From Cylindrobasidium torrendii FP15055 ss-10 (lineage: Eukaryota; Basidiomycota; Agaricomycetes; Agaricales; Physalacriaceae): 37,614 bases of DNA. The notes under the pieces are model-generated. The model had not been told where the DNA came from and searched no databases. It was given only the letters and a program-made list of their open reading frames with translations. Positions 1 through 10,334 of the stretch are shown piece by piece. How positions within the stretch are numbered: position 1 is the stretch's first letter; the number at the start of each line of letters is the position of its first letter. The stretch is from NCBI GenBank assembly GCA_000934385.1, contig KN880663.1:1-37614 (forward strand), written 5' to 3'. The position numbers and the translations under genes are program-made.

Positions 1-716
1 GATTCACCATGGTGGATACAGAAAGAAAAAGATCAGATCGGGTCCAATCAAGTAATTACGCGTCGTGTGGCGCAATTTCCGCGTAAATTCGCAACGGCAC
101 CGCCGCCGCCCTCGCGAATTACGTAAGGCGTGACGAACGGTATCGATAGCCTTGTCGGCGCACTCACGCCGCTCCTACAACGTATATACAGCAAGATATT
201 TATTTTTCGTAGCTACGTTCACTCAGAATCGAACCGCTGACCGGCCGCTTTAGGCCACGCGAGAAAACCGCAGGGACCGCGCCGTTTTTGGAAGTTGAAA
301 CGAAAAACCGGTGAGTCTCATTATTTTCCGAAACTCCTGTAATTCAGTTATGTAAGTGAACCATCAGATCGAACCACGAGGCCATGGCACGCTGTTGGCG
401 CCTCGCCGGTAATTACGCCTGAAGGCCTGAAGCTCTGAGATAAATCGACCGTTGTAAGTTGCCACTTCGAGAGTCAATGTTTTAATGTTCAATGTTCAAC
501 ACCCATCAAATCCAGGTGACTGACATGACTATTCTACCAACTTTAGCGCAAAAACTTCATTTGCTCTTCAACAAAACCCATGGGAGCTTCTGCTGCCTTC
601 ATATACATATTTGATGATGGGGTACCAGTACGACTATACAATGAGCCAAAGAGGAGATCCTGATCACCAATTCATGCTGAAGAACATAAGCATAAGGACT
701 ACTTATGATCGTGATT
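1..716. other. Left-edge intergenic region, no gene seen
   Basis: No convincing coding frame, tRNA or repeat was found here. The stretch is the 3' flank of the minus-strand F-box gene that ends at 717. Apparent coding continuation of that gene down to 599 is read-through of its last intron. Confidence 0.6.
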
Positions 717-2507
717 TTAGTAATATTCTCGACTCGATTCATCGTGAGGGTCTGAAGTAGCAAATGTTCAGCATGGCTTGACCCGACCACAGCTGCGGAC
801 GTACCAGCCGACGTAGAGTGGGACACAATGACCTCAAGACCGTCCGAACGCATTGCCTCAAGGCCTTGGAAAAACGGCGAGGCTCGAATGCGTTCCCTCG
901 AGCGGCTTTCGGACCTCGGGTCTACCCAGGACGAGCTGTAAGGATAATCTGCGTACCCTCGCAGCTTGAAGGTCTGTAGTCCGCAATTCGCCATCCTCAA
1001 TGAGCGGAGAAGTGACAGGATGCCAGATCCGTGGGTGCAGATCGTGTCGATAGAATGGTGCACATTAAGTGTAAGCGTTTTTGTGAGAGGAACACCACAG
1101 TCTTGGAAGTTTAGCAAGGAGGAAGGCAGAGTCTCAAATGGCCCGACGAGTTCTGTCACCATGAATTCCTCAAGTGGAATAATGCCAACGTCAACGTCGG
1201 GTAAGCCATCCCAATCTCCATCATCCTCATTGACACGAATCACTTTGAGAGGAGGCCTTGACCTGGAGATGAAGGCTGTCAATACTTCTTGAGAACCGAC
1301 GCCAATGGACAAATCTTCTAGAGCAGGGCAGCAGATGAACCACAGAAATTCCGGCATCCAATACAAGTTGAGCGTCTTGAGGTGCGCAAGCGTAACATGG
1401 AAGGCTGAATCTGGCGCGCCGTCGTAATCGTCGAATGCCAGGGGTCCTATTTCCAAGGTCTCCAGCCTCTCTGTGAGCGCGAGAATTTTCAGAATGTCGC
1501 TGAATGCAGCGCAGATCCTCCACGACAGAGTCGTTAGTTGATACCAGGGGAACTTGGGATGGTCGCCCGTAAGACACCAAAAAATGTCAAATCTATCACT
1601 GCCCCAAGTGTCCGCCCAACCGCGTATGTCGAACTCACCGCCATCAACGTACAACCTTGTCAAATTTGGAAAATCCGCGATTGAAAGTGTCCCTTCCAAT
1701 CCGCTATCCTCTAACCAAAGGCTCAAACGCAGTTCCTCCAGCGAGGGAAGCGTCCAAAGATTCAGCGCCTTGATGCCCGCCGAAGTCCAATGATTGATGT
1801 CCAGGCGCCTGCAACGATGGAGCGACTCCTCTAGGATGCCCAGTATGCGTCGTCTATGGCCAGTGCGCGCGGCCGTACAAAGGCGACCGCTCTCCGCCAG
1901 ATCAATATGTACATGCAACGGCACATGTCGTGCCCTCTGGAACGCAGAGGCGGCAAGGCTGTAGGGTCCATCTTCGCGGCGAAATCCAACCCAATCAATA
2001 TCGATATGCGACCAGAGTAGGGGCGAGGCAATGACAAGCTTCCTCCAGCGGCGACACACTTGGGTCAGTCTGAACAAGTTGACATGTCCGTGTGTGAGAT
2101 ACGTCCACCCAGCACCGATACACAACTGAACGATGTTCAACAGCACATCGTCGGGCAGGTTATTGATTGGAGAAACAAACGCTTTGAGCTGGCGGGATAC
2201 CGACGCCAAAAAGTTACGCTGGATTGTCAACTGCTCGATGGATCGTTCGAGCGAGGTAACTTGCATGTCGAAATCAGACGTGTAAATGCGAATGGCATTC
2301 TTTGTCTGAGTGTCGAGTTTTGCGAAATCATAGCTGCTCGGTAGCTCCATAAGCTTTCGGAGTCGAGGGTCATGCACGATTGACCGCCAGTCGGTACCAG
2401 TGGGCTCAATATTGGCTCGCGGGGTGCACGGTTGGCTATTATTGCCTAAGGAAGTGACTCGTCAGGGAAAAATCAAGCAGACGGCGCAACTACTGACCTG
2501 ATGGCAT
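717..2507 (-). CDS. F-box protein (F-box gene 1), 561 aa
   Basis: Likely substrate-recognition subunit of an SCF ubiquitin ligase: the F-box binds Skp1 and the C-terminal part would bind targets. Three exons: 2507-2498, 2445-805, 751-717. The 10-nt first exon is supported by a GTCAGT donor, a CTGAC branch site and a TTAG acceptor, and restores N-terminal similarity to the paralogues at 5.9-12.2 kb. The last exon encodes DPHDESSREYY, matching DPDDVSCREYY of a paralogue. After a short helical stretch, the F-box follows at about residues 95-150 (LPDDVLLNIVQLC, CRRWRKLVIASPLLW). The remainder has irregular leucine-rich repeats typical of mushroom F-box proteins. It is the most divergent of the four copies: the N-terminal CPxC motif is degenerate and the mid-protein acidic insert is absent. 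Target unknown. Confidence 0.85.
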
Positions 2508-2530
2508 CCTGCTAATGCAATGAGAAGTGC

Positions 2531-2549
2531 AGTGACCGTCAAGACCAAG
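2531..2549 (-). promoter_or_regulatory. Shared F-box family upstream element (gene 1 copy)
   Basis: On the minus strand this reads CTTGGTCTTGACGGTCACT, about 23 nt upstream of the start codon. It matches the element (TCTTGACCGTCACT type) ahead of the three plus-strand F-box paralogues. The core TGACSGTCA is nearly palindromic. Function is inferred only from conservation and position. Confidence 0.4.
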
Positions 2550-2785
2550 TTCGGACGCTAGTCCAGTTATGTAAACCATCCAAAATATGTTCAATCACAT
2601 TATGTAAATCACAACCATGAGACTCTGGCGCCTAAAGTGCATGTACGTGTCTCGCACAAGGATCATTTGTTCACAATACCACTTCCAGTAGCCATCAGCT
2701 CCAAAGCACCGACTGAGAGCAAATCTTAAGCACATTGACTTAGTCGAGTACAGTCGAACATCCACAATGATATATAGTACAGGCA

Positions 2786-4803
2786 CTAATACCGAGAGCC
2801 TCGTCGATATCCACCACCTCCAAAACGGTCACCACGATCTCTGTCTCTGTCGCCTCTATCTCTATCCCTACCCCATCCAGAATCCCGTTCCCGCCTGTCG
2901 TCCCGGTCGTCGAATCTTCCTCGGCCACGACCCCCGCCCCTACCACCCCGATTGTGTCTCGCATCCCAGTCATCTCCGCCCCCTCCACCACCACCAAAGT
3001 GATCCCTCTCACGGTCATAGTGATCTCCCATAGGCGGAAGAGACGGTGGGAAACTGTTGCTTCCACCCAACCCAGGCAGTCCACCACCCAACCCAGGCAA
3101 AAAGTCATTACTCCCGCCTGCCCCATTCGACATTGACGTATCCATCTTGTCGCCGTTCGTACCGGCCTCGTCTTGTAGGCCCCAGCCCCATTGCGGCGCG
3201 CCCCCTGCGCCATAACTAAATCCTGGCACCATCGCGTCCTCGTCCTCCTCTTGTCCATCGGTAACATCTGGCGGCTTCTCGCCCGCGCCAGCACTGGCAT
3301 CTCCAGGCCGCTCGCGAGACCAGAACCGCGTCGTATGGTCGTTGGACGCGCTGACCATCAGATGCCCCAGAGGGTGGTACGCCATGCTCCAGACGTTCGA
3401 ATCGTGCGCCTGTTCCAACGCCGCTCGTGGCTGAGAGATTGTGCCAGAGGTGGTATGGTCTGCTTCGATATCCCAGTGCAGAACAGCACCCTCGGAGCCG
3501 CCGCTGGTGAGTAAGGGCGCCGTTGGGTGCCAGGCAACGGAGTTCACTTCCTTCTGGTGTCCTTTGAGGATGCGAAATTCCTTCATGGCGCGGATATCGA
3601 AGAGTCGTACGGTTTGGTCGCGGGAAGCACTAGCCAGGAGGTTGCCTGTGGGAGACCAGGACAGGGCTTGGATGGTATTCTTGTGTGTATGCCTGGGGTA
3701 ATTGAGTACGGTGAATGAAAGTAAATGATTTGCCGTACAATGTACTCAAGTTTTGTCCAGACCGAGGATCCCAAAACTTGATCATATTGTCCTTGCTACC
3801 CGACACGATTAGGCCTTTTGACGGATGCCATTCGACACATTTGACGTCCCAACCATGACCTGTATCTACGTTAGCGTTTTCTTCCACGTGTTTGAGAGCA
3901 CATACCTCGAATGGTACTTTCCACTTGACTGCTCTGGAACGACCATATCCGCACCAAGGAGTCGTCGCTGGCTGTTGCAAAGCGCTGGTCGTCCGGGCTG
4001 AAGCTCACGCCACGGATAGCGTCGTTGGACTTGCTACCAGGGAACTGCGTGAGGTTGTTCATGTTGGGTTCGAAGTACTTGATCACGCCGCTCTTGTCCG
4101 CAGAAACCAGATAGTGGCCAGAATGTGTGAACGTAAGGTGGCAAATGGGTGCATCGTGTGCCTGGAGGATGGTCTCAAAGTTGAATGTGAGGCCGTTCCA
4201 CAAGGTGAATTCGCCAGAGGTCGAGCCAGTGAGGATACGTCGGCCTTCTGGTGTCCACTGAACATTGGATGAGCGGGAACAACAGGAGTCTGAGGCGAAG
4301 ACGGACCGTTACGACGTTCACAGGACATCGGATTTTGTTGGTGGAGGTGTGCACAAATCGGGTACAAAGAGATGTAGATGTGTTGTCTTTATACGCTTTC
4401 GGAGGTAGCAGCTGTGCGCATTCAGTAAGCAGAGGATGTTGTCCGACCCAAGACGCACATTGATTATTTCTGGAGGACTTGGACGAGGGTACGGATAGTA
4501 TCCTGGAGTCGGACGCGTTTTCTGAAGCTTCGAGGATCTATGAGCAGGTCATTCTGGTGGTATAAGTTGCAAACGCACTGATGTCCATCGTCCCATTCCA
4601 CCAAAATAGTCCACCGTCTTTCGCGGTCGCGTCCGCTTTACCACGCGTCCATCCACAACGATATCCTGAATGTCCAACGGAGCAGGCGGTATAGGGGGTT
4701 CCAAGTATTGTTTTGGCCTCCATTCCTTGAAGCTATTCGCTGGTTTTGGTTGAGGCAGGTATTTTGCTGGGAGAAGCAAGGGGAGGGCTGTAGCGGCTGC
4801 CAT
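2786..4803 (-). CDS. Polyadenylation factor subunit 2 (Pfs2/WDR33), 590 aa
   Basis: WD40 scaffold of the nuclear cleavage and polyadenylation factor; the animal orthologue WDR33 contacts the AAUAAA signal. Exons: 4803-4579, 4521-4459, 4411-4307, 4257-3906, 3859-3739, 3692-2786; all frames close. Recognition rests on family-specific blocks: [12 protein letters not shown] near residue 60, [51 protein letters not shown], and several WD repeats through [16 protein letters not shown]. The last ~100 residues are low-complexity Gly/Arg/Asp (RGG and DRDRGDR-like), a probable RNA-binding or self-associating tail. Start chosen at the first ATG preceding the conserved N-terminal block. It is transcribed in the same direction as its minus-strand neighbours on both sides. 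Confidence 0.93.
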
Positions 4804-4946
4804 ATCCTCGAATAAGGACTCCTCACGCTGTCTGACACGAGTTTATGGGGCTGGGGAAATAACAGGTCGTATTTGGTACAGAGGGTAAGGGAACACGGTG
4901 GTCGGAGGAAAGAGTCAACACGCGGACCGGGGTACACCCTAATCGT

Positions 4947-4959
4947 TGATGGCGCATCA
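4947..4959. repeat. TGATGGCGCATCA element, copy 1
   Basis: A 13-nt imperfect palindrome (arms TGATG/CATCA around GCG) about 145 nt upstream of PFS2. Identical copies lie at 7906-7918 and 10162-10174, upstream of two F-box genes. All three are followed by AA. Possible transcription-factor site; function unproven. Confidence 0.35.
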
Positions 4960-5072
4960 AAGTCGATCGGGACTTGCAATAATGTTGTCGAGTTTGGAAC
5001 AAAACAAATCCTCAAGACGCTACAGCTGATATTTTCGATACACAAGTGATACAGATGTTGCACTAGAGTCCA

Positions 5073-5698
5073 TTATGCATCTGGCTTCTTCACGCTCTCT
5101 CCGCCCAGCGAAATATTCGCAATTCCACCTTGCGCATCCTCGATTGTAATCTCCACATTTTGGTTTGGGTCCACTACCTCATCAGTCTGGCCTTCTTCAA
5201 CATCTTTGCCCAAGTCCATTGTGCTGACGAAGAACTGCGCGCCTTCGTCCCATCCAGCCGACTCGGCTTCTCCCAACGGACTTCTTCCTGCGGTATTCTT
5301 CAAGTCGATGAGATGTGCGCCTCCAATTTCCACAATCCTTTTCGCTATGCCTAGCTGCGAGTTTAACGCCGCCCAATGTAGTGGTGTTGACCGTGAAGCG
5401 TTCGGTGCCTCTAGCAGGGATTTTGGGAACGATGGGAGGTCAAGGAGGTATGCAAGGACATCTACAAAAGATAGTAAGTATTTGAGAGTGCCCAATAGTA
5501 CCAAATCTAATACGCACCTTCATGCCCATTGGCTGAAATCATATGCACTACCGTATTCGCATTGGCATCTTTCACTTCCCACAGCGCCTCTACTCCGAAT
5601 TTCTCTACAAATGCCTGCACATCTTCGAGGTCGCCGTATCTGCACGAAAGCAGGATTTCGTCTGTTTCGTCTGTGGTGGGATGTGGTCGTACAGACAT
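5073..5698 (-). CDS. Ankyrin-repeat protein, Yar1-like, 189 aa
   Basis: Two exons, 5698-5518 and 5461-5073, joined by a GTGCGT..TTGTAG intron of 56 nt. The architecture matches yeast Yar1, the chaperone of ribosomal protein uS3 (Rps3), which is about 200 aa. It has an acidic N-terminus with an ILLSCRYGDLEDVQAFV repeat start, a degenerate repeat (TVVHMISANGHEDVLAYLL), a classic repeat STPLHWAALNSQLGIAKRIVE, a further one with TAGRSPLGEAESAGW, and an acidic tail (about residues 140-180). Those repeats are direct observation; orthology with Yar1 is inferred from length, repeat number and acidic tail. It shares a 165-bp divergent promoter with the broken F-box gene A. Confidence 0.8.
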
Positions 5699-5802
5699 TG
5701 TGAGGGATGAGAGGATGAGATATTCAAAAATGTTGATCGATCGTGGTGATTGAGCAAGTCGCGATCGGGCGCCACGACCCCGGATGTAATAAAGCGTGTC
5801 TC

Positions 5803-5821
5803 CTCTTGACCATCACTCTGT
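5803..5821 (+). promoter_or_regulatory. Shared F-box family upstream element (gene A copy)
   Basis: Sequence CTCTTGACCATCACTCTGT, 42 nt before the start codon of F-box gene A, within the divergent promoter with the ankyrin gene. It has a one-base difference from the copy before gene B. Confidence 0.4.
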
Positions 5822-5863
5822 CGTTCATCTTCTTCTTCTTCCAGATACAATAATCGTCTGAAT

Positions 5864-7673
5864 ATGTCGCAAACGAGTGGGCTATCGTGATGTGTGTCCA
5901 GTTCGACATACTAACCATTATGGTAGGTTGCCACTCAGCGCACACGCAAGTTTGCCCTCGCTGCGCTAGCCCTCACACAACGTATCCGGATTGGCAATCT
6001 GTCGTCCAAAACGAGCAAATTCGTACTTTCCTTGAAAATCCCTGGCTTCATGACTTTGGCGCAACACACTCCCCGACTGCAAACGCCTTTCGTGATTACG
6101 CATCTTCGCTCAACCTCGATGACCAGGTCGAGACTTTGGAAAGGTCGATAGCCCAGCTCACATTCCAGCAAAAACTCCTTGCAACTTTGTCGCAGACCTT
6201 GAAGGCATTCTTTGCGCCCATCCACACCCTCCCTGCCGACGTGTTAGTGAACATATTCGGACTCTGCGCCAGCGCCAATGCAAAAATTGACAGAGTCCAT
6301 CCGATACACGAGCCCAGCACGGCATTCCTCTTGAGTCAAGTCTGTCGTAGGTGGAGAAACCTTGTTATCGACTCCCCTCTGCTGTGGTCTCGCTTCCCTA
6401 GCGATTGGCTACAGTTTGGGTCCCGTACGCTGGCGGCTATTGCCTTCGAGAGATCCCGACAAGTCCCATTGTATATTCAATTCGATTTCTCTGTGTCAGT
6501 CGTACCCCAGCGCATGAGGGAAGAGCTGAGGAAGTCGTCTTATCGCTGGAGGTGGTTGGACGGATACCACGGAGTTGGGTATGAATGGTGGCTTGCCTCT
6601 GTTAGAGGAACTTCATATCAAACTGGTGCGAAGCTCTCAACAAAAGGATGTAGAAGCGCTAGAGCTCGTCCCCGACTGCCCGAAGTTGACAAGGTTATAC
6701 TTAATCAACGCATCCAAATCAGAATACGACTCCAGCGACAGTTTTTCCGAAGCTGATAACCAATTGGACACAAACGAAACCGAGGGTGAGAGCAATTTTG
6801 ACAAGCCCGTTGGCTTCTGGTCTCTTCCACCGAACCACCGCTTCCCCTGGCACCAGTTGACAACACTGAAATGGCACCTCCTGAGTTCCCCTCCACAAGT
6901 AACGTTCGCCGTCCTTGGCACCGCAAAGCAGCTAGAGACACTGGAATTGTCGAGCAATGAGTTTACTAGACCAGGAGAGTTGCGCTCCAGCTTAGTGGCG
7001 AACCCACAGGAGCTCGTTACCCTCCAATACCTCACCTCGCTTCGCTATGAATGGGTCAACGGAATAATTATGGGTGGTTTGTGCTGCCCCGCATTGGAAC
7101 GGCTGGAAATCTCCAACATCTCGGAGGAAGCACTCTCGAGGTTTCTATTGACATCGAATCCCCCTCTGAAGACTCTACGCATGGAGACCTTTCACCTTGA
7201 CTCTCGGGAAATTTGGCGCGTTAATCAGGCCGGTCATATCCCTTTACTCGAGGAGCTCATCATTTGCGACGCAATCGACGGCCTTCCCGACATAAATACA
7301 CATTTCGAGAATAACAGGGCCATTCTTTCGACCAATGTTCTAACCATTGACACTTCCACGCCCATCGAGAAAATGAACGGCCCCGGGCTCGAATTGATTA
7401 ATCGCTACGTGCGCTCTTTGTGGCCAAACTCTGGGCTGAAAGCGTTCAACCTTTTCACGCGCGCGCCAAACTACCGCGGTGTAGACCGGTCAAGGGAGAG
7501 CGTCAACGAAACGCCATTACTTCACTTGATGAACAAGCTGCGCGACGAGGGGCTCAAGGTCACCGTGTCATATTCGCCCTCCTCCTCCGGTGTGTATCGC
7601 TGATTATGCTATGTCTTCGATGCTAATTGGCTTGCCAGATCGTGACGATGTGTCGTGTCGAGAGTATTACTGA
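5864..7673 (+). pseudogene. F-box gene A, frameshifted by a 29-nt deletion
   Basis: Exons: 5864-5876 (13 nt), 5939-7589, 7639-7673. The first intron has a perfect TACTAAC branch site. Residues 1-~210 match gene B closely, including CPRC, the F-box (LPADVLVNIFGLC, CRRWRNLVIDSPLLW) and the KSSYRWRWLD block. At about 6560 the 29 nt present in gene B (8729-8757) are absent and the frame shifts. The remainder (ELGMNGGLPLLEELHIKL onward) continues in another frame from about 6563 to the normal C-terminus SDRDDVSCREYY and TGA. No other lesion was seen, so loss is recent. A truncated F-box-only protein could still be made, and a non-obvious rescuing intron cannot be excluded. Confidence 0.75.
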
Positions 7674-7905
7674 ATACGAGCATGGCCCTGCTCGCGCTTG
7701 GTTATTCCAGCTGGCTAAGCTCTAGGCATTAGACGTGCTCAGTACATAGATGGACTCCGAGTCTCTATTACTATAGACTGACTTGACAAACTTCTTGCGC
7801 AGATATGAGACATTATTTCCTGATTACATAGAGCCCAAAACGTAGAGAGGTGTGTGCTCAGCTGGAAACAAGCAAAGCAATAGGTCGAGCATGATGCATG
7901 ATGCA

Positions 7906-7918
7906 TGATGGCGCATCA
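7906..7918. repeat. TGATGGCGCATCA element, copy 2
   Basis: Overlaps the end of a 3x GCATGAT tandem repeat, about 130 nt upstream of F-box gene B. Same 13-mer as at 4947 and 10162. Confidence 0.35.
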
Positions 7919-7977
7919 AAGATGCGTGCCGGGCTGCCAGACTCGCGGCCCCGGCTCAGACGTAATAAGACTTGTTT

Positions 7978-7997
7978 CCTCTTGACCGTCACTCTGT
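7978..7997 (+). promoter_or_regulatory. Shared F-box family upstream element (gene B copy)
   Basis: Sequence CCTCTTGACCGTCACTCTGT, 51 nt before the gene B start codon. It sits in the same place relative to the start in all four F-box genes. Confidence 0.4.
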
Positions 7998-8048
7998 AGA
8001 TTGTCGTTCATCCTCCTCTTCTTGCAAAGAGATAACAATCGTCCGAAT

Positions 8049-9885
8049 ATGTCACAAACAAGTGGGCTACTGTTCTATCTGTACAGCACGACGTACTAAC
8101 ACAATATGATGGGCTCAGCCCACACCCAAGTTTGCCCTCGATGCGCTAGCCCTTACACAATGTATCCGGATTGGCAATCTGTTGTTCAAAGTGAACAAAT
8201 TCGCAAGTTCATCGAGAATCCGTGGCTTCATGACTTTGGTGCGACAACCTCGCCAACTGCAGACACCTTTCGAGACTACGCATCTTCGCTCAACCTTGAT
8301 GACCAGGTCGAGGCTTTGAAACAGTCGATAGCCCAGCTCATATTCCAACAAAAACTCCTTGAATCTTTGTCGCAGACCTTGAAGGCATTCTTTGCGCCCA
8401 TCCATATCCTTCCTGCCGACGTGTTGGTGAACATATTCGGACTCTGCGCCAGTGCCAATGCGAGATTCAAAGTTCGAACCGAGCCCAGCACAGCACTCCT
8501 CCTGGGTCGAGTTTGTCGTAGGTGGAGAAACCTTGTCATCAACTCTCCTCTGCTGTGGTCTCGCTTCCCTAGCGATTGGCTACAGTTTGGGTCCCGTACG
8601 CTGGCAGCTATTGCCTTCGAGAGATCCCGACAAGTCCCATTGTATATTCAACTCGATTTCTATGAGTCAGTCGTACCTCAGCGCATGAGGGAAGAGCTGA
8701 GGAAGTCGTCTCATCACTGGAGGCGGTTAGATGTGGCGCATTCAACTGCACGTATCAAAACGGATATCGCGGAGTTGGGTATAACTGGCTTGCCTCTGCT
8801 AGAGGAACTCCATATCAAACTGGTGCGAAGCTCTCAACAAAAGGATGTAGAAGTGCTAGAGTTCGTTCCCGACTGTCCGAAGTTGACAAGGTTATTCCTC
8901 AGACATGAAAATCCGTCTTCTTATGGATCCGACTACGAATACGGCGACGATAGCAATTCTCATGAAAGTGATGGCCAATCTCACGAATACGACAGCGAGG
9001 ACGACAACGATGTGAACGAGCCGGTTGGCCCTTGGTCTCTCCCACAGAACCAGCACTTCCCTTGGCATCAGTTAACAACATTGGCATGGCACATCAATTC
9101 CCCGCCGCAAGTAACGTTTGCCATCCTTGGCATCTCAAAGCAATTAGAGACATTGGAATTAACGAGCAACTCTTCCTTCGAACCAGCAGAGTTGCGCTCC
9201 GACTTGGTGGCAAACCTGGATGCGCCCGTTACCCTCCAACACCTCACCTCGCTCCGCTATGAGAGGGTCCGCGGAATAATGGGTGGTCTGTGCTGCCCCG
9301 CATTGGAACGGCTGGATATCTCCAACATCTCAGGACAAGCACTGTCAAAGTTTCTATCAACGTCGAATCCCCCTTTGAAGACTCTACGCATGGGGACCTT
9401 TCACCTCGACTGGTCGGAAATTTGGCGTCTTATTGAAGTTGGCCGTATTCCTTTACTCGAGGAGCTCATCATTGGCAACTCAATCGGCACGCTTTATGAC
9501 ATAAATACCCATTTTGAAGATGACATGCGCCTTCCTCCGACCAAGGTCCTGACTATGGACACTCCCACGCCCATCGAGAACATAAAAGGCGGCGAACTTA
9601 ACGCGATTTATCTCTACGTGCGGTCATTGTGGCCGAACCTTGGGCTGAAAGCGTTCAACCTTTTCACGCGTGCAAACTACTATCATACAACCAGTGTAGA
9701 CCGGTCGAGGGAGAGCATCAACGAAACGCCATTACTTCACTTGATGAACAAACTGCGGGATGAAGGGCTCAAGGTCACCGTGTCATATTCGCCCTCCTCC
9801 GGTGTGTATCGCTGATTATGCTATGTCCTCGATGCTAATTGTCTTGCCAGATCCCGACGATGTATCGTGTCGAGAGTATTACTGA
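8049..9885 (+). CDS. F-box protein (F-box gene B), 576 aa
   Basis: Predicted SCF substrate adaptor. Exons: 8049-8061, 8119-9801, 9851-9885; introns of 57 and 49 nt. The 13-nt first exon encodes MSQT plus one base and is preserved in genes A and C. Residues 10-13 are CPRC. A helical segment at about 65-95 leads into the F-box at about 98-152 (LPADVLVNIFGLC, CRRWRNLVINSPLLW). The C-terminal two thirds is an irregular LRR-like fold with repeated LPLLEEL, LTTL, LETLEL and PALERLDI units. After the KLTRLFL strand there is an acidic, Asp/Ser/Tyr-rich insert (about residues 290-325) that differs completely in length and sequence between paralogues. The last 35-nt exon gives DPDDVSCREYY. This is the intact member of the A/B pair. 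Confidence 0.85.
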
Positions 9886-10161
9886 ATACGAGCATGGCTC
9901 TTTTCGCGCCTGGTCATTCCAGCTGGCTAAGCTCTAGGCGTCAGACGTGCTCAGTACACACTAGGACCTCGCGCATACTCTATGCTACTCACCTCATTGG
10001 ACTCTCCACTATGAATTGATCCAAAGAATTTCTTATGCCTATACGTCTCGCCAGGGACTGGATTCGACTTCCTGGCCACACAGGATGCCTAAGATATAGA
10101 AAGAGGCCGTACGCAGCTGGGAACAAGCCAAGAACAAGCAAAGCGATAAGTACGTCGATCG

Positions 10162-10174
10162 TGATGGCGCATCA
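10162..10174. repeat. TGATGGCGCATCA element, copy 3
   Basis: About 160 nt upstream of F-box gene C, in a block that is collinear with the gene B upstream region (GCGCATCAAA, then ATGCG, then a GCCGG-rich stretch). Confidence 0.35.
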
Positions 10175-10254
10175 AAAATGCGCGCGCCGGTTTGCCGGAC
10201 TCCTGTCTCCTGACTTTGAGCAGACGCGATCGAGCGCGTGCACGTGGGTCGGTT

Positions 10255-10273
10255 TCTCTTTGACCGTCACTGT
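10255..10273 (+). promoter_or_regulatory. Shared F-box family upstream element (gene C copy)
   Basis: Sequence TCTCTTTGACCGTCACTGT, 62 nt before the gene C start codon. The core TTGACCGTCACT is identical to that of gene B. Confidence 0.4.
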
Positions 10274-10334
10274 CATTCTGCAAGCCGATTCCACGCACGA
10301 ACATCCCAAAACTATTCAAGTGCTTTTTGGAAAG

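Larger units (their letters stand above)
5781..7745 (+). repeat. Tandem duplication unit 1 (F-box gene A block)
   Basis: This block from the promoter through about 70 bp past the stop aligns with 7957-9957. Long stretches of the first 600 coding bases are near-identical, and so is the 3' flank beginning ACTGAATACGAGCATGGC. The offset is about 2.2 kb. Boundaries are approximate. Confidence 0.7.
7674..8048. other. Intergenic spacer between F-box genes A and B
   Basis: Contains the 3' flank of gene A (conserved with 9886-9957), three tandem GCATGAT units at 7889-7909, the TGATGGCGCATCA element at 7906-7918 and the gene B promoter. No coding frame. Confidence 0.6.
7957..9957 (+). repeat. Tandem duplication unit 2 (F-box gene B block)
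   Basis: Second copy of the block at 5781-7745. Gene A and gene B coding sequences differ mainly by substitutions, the 29-nt deletion in A and the acidic insert region. A more diverged third block carries gene C. Confidence 0.7.
9886..10334. other. Intergenic spacer between F-box genes B and C
   Basis: Begins with the duplicated 3' flank (to about 9957). It also contains the TGATGGCGCATCA element at 10162-10174, an E-box-like CACGTG at 10241 and the shared promoter element at 10255-10273. No coding frame is supported. Confidence 0.6.

Noticed and set aside
222..262. tRNA-like TTCGATTC T-arm on the minus strand near the left edge
   Set aside because: The expected 5-bp T stem does not pair and no acceptor, D-arm or anticodon stem can be fitted around it.
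599..716. Coding extension of F-box gene 1 beyond 717
   Set aside because: It is read-through of the last intron (804-752) in a shifted frame; splicing gives the conserved REYY C-terminus and a stop at 717.
7889..7909. Three GCATGAT units considered as a CRISPR-like or satellite array
   Set aside because: Only 21 bp with no spacers; a trivial short tandem repeat in a eukaryotic promoter.
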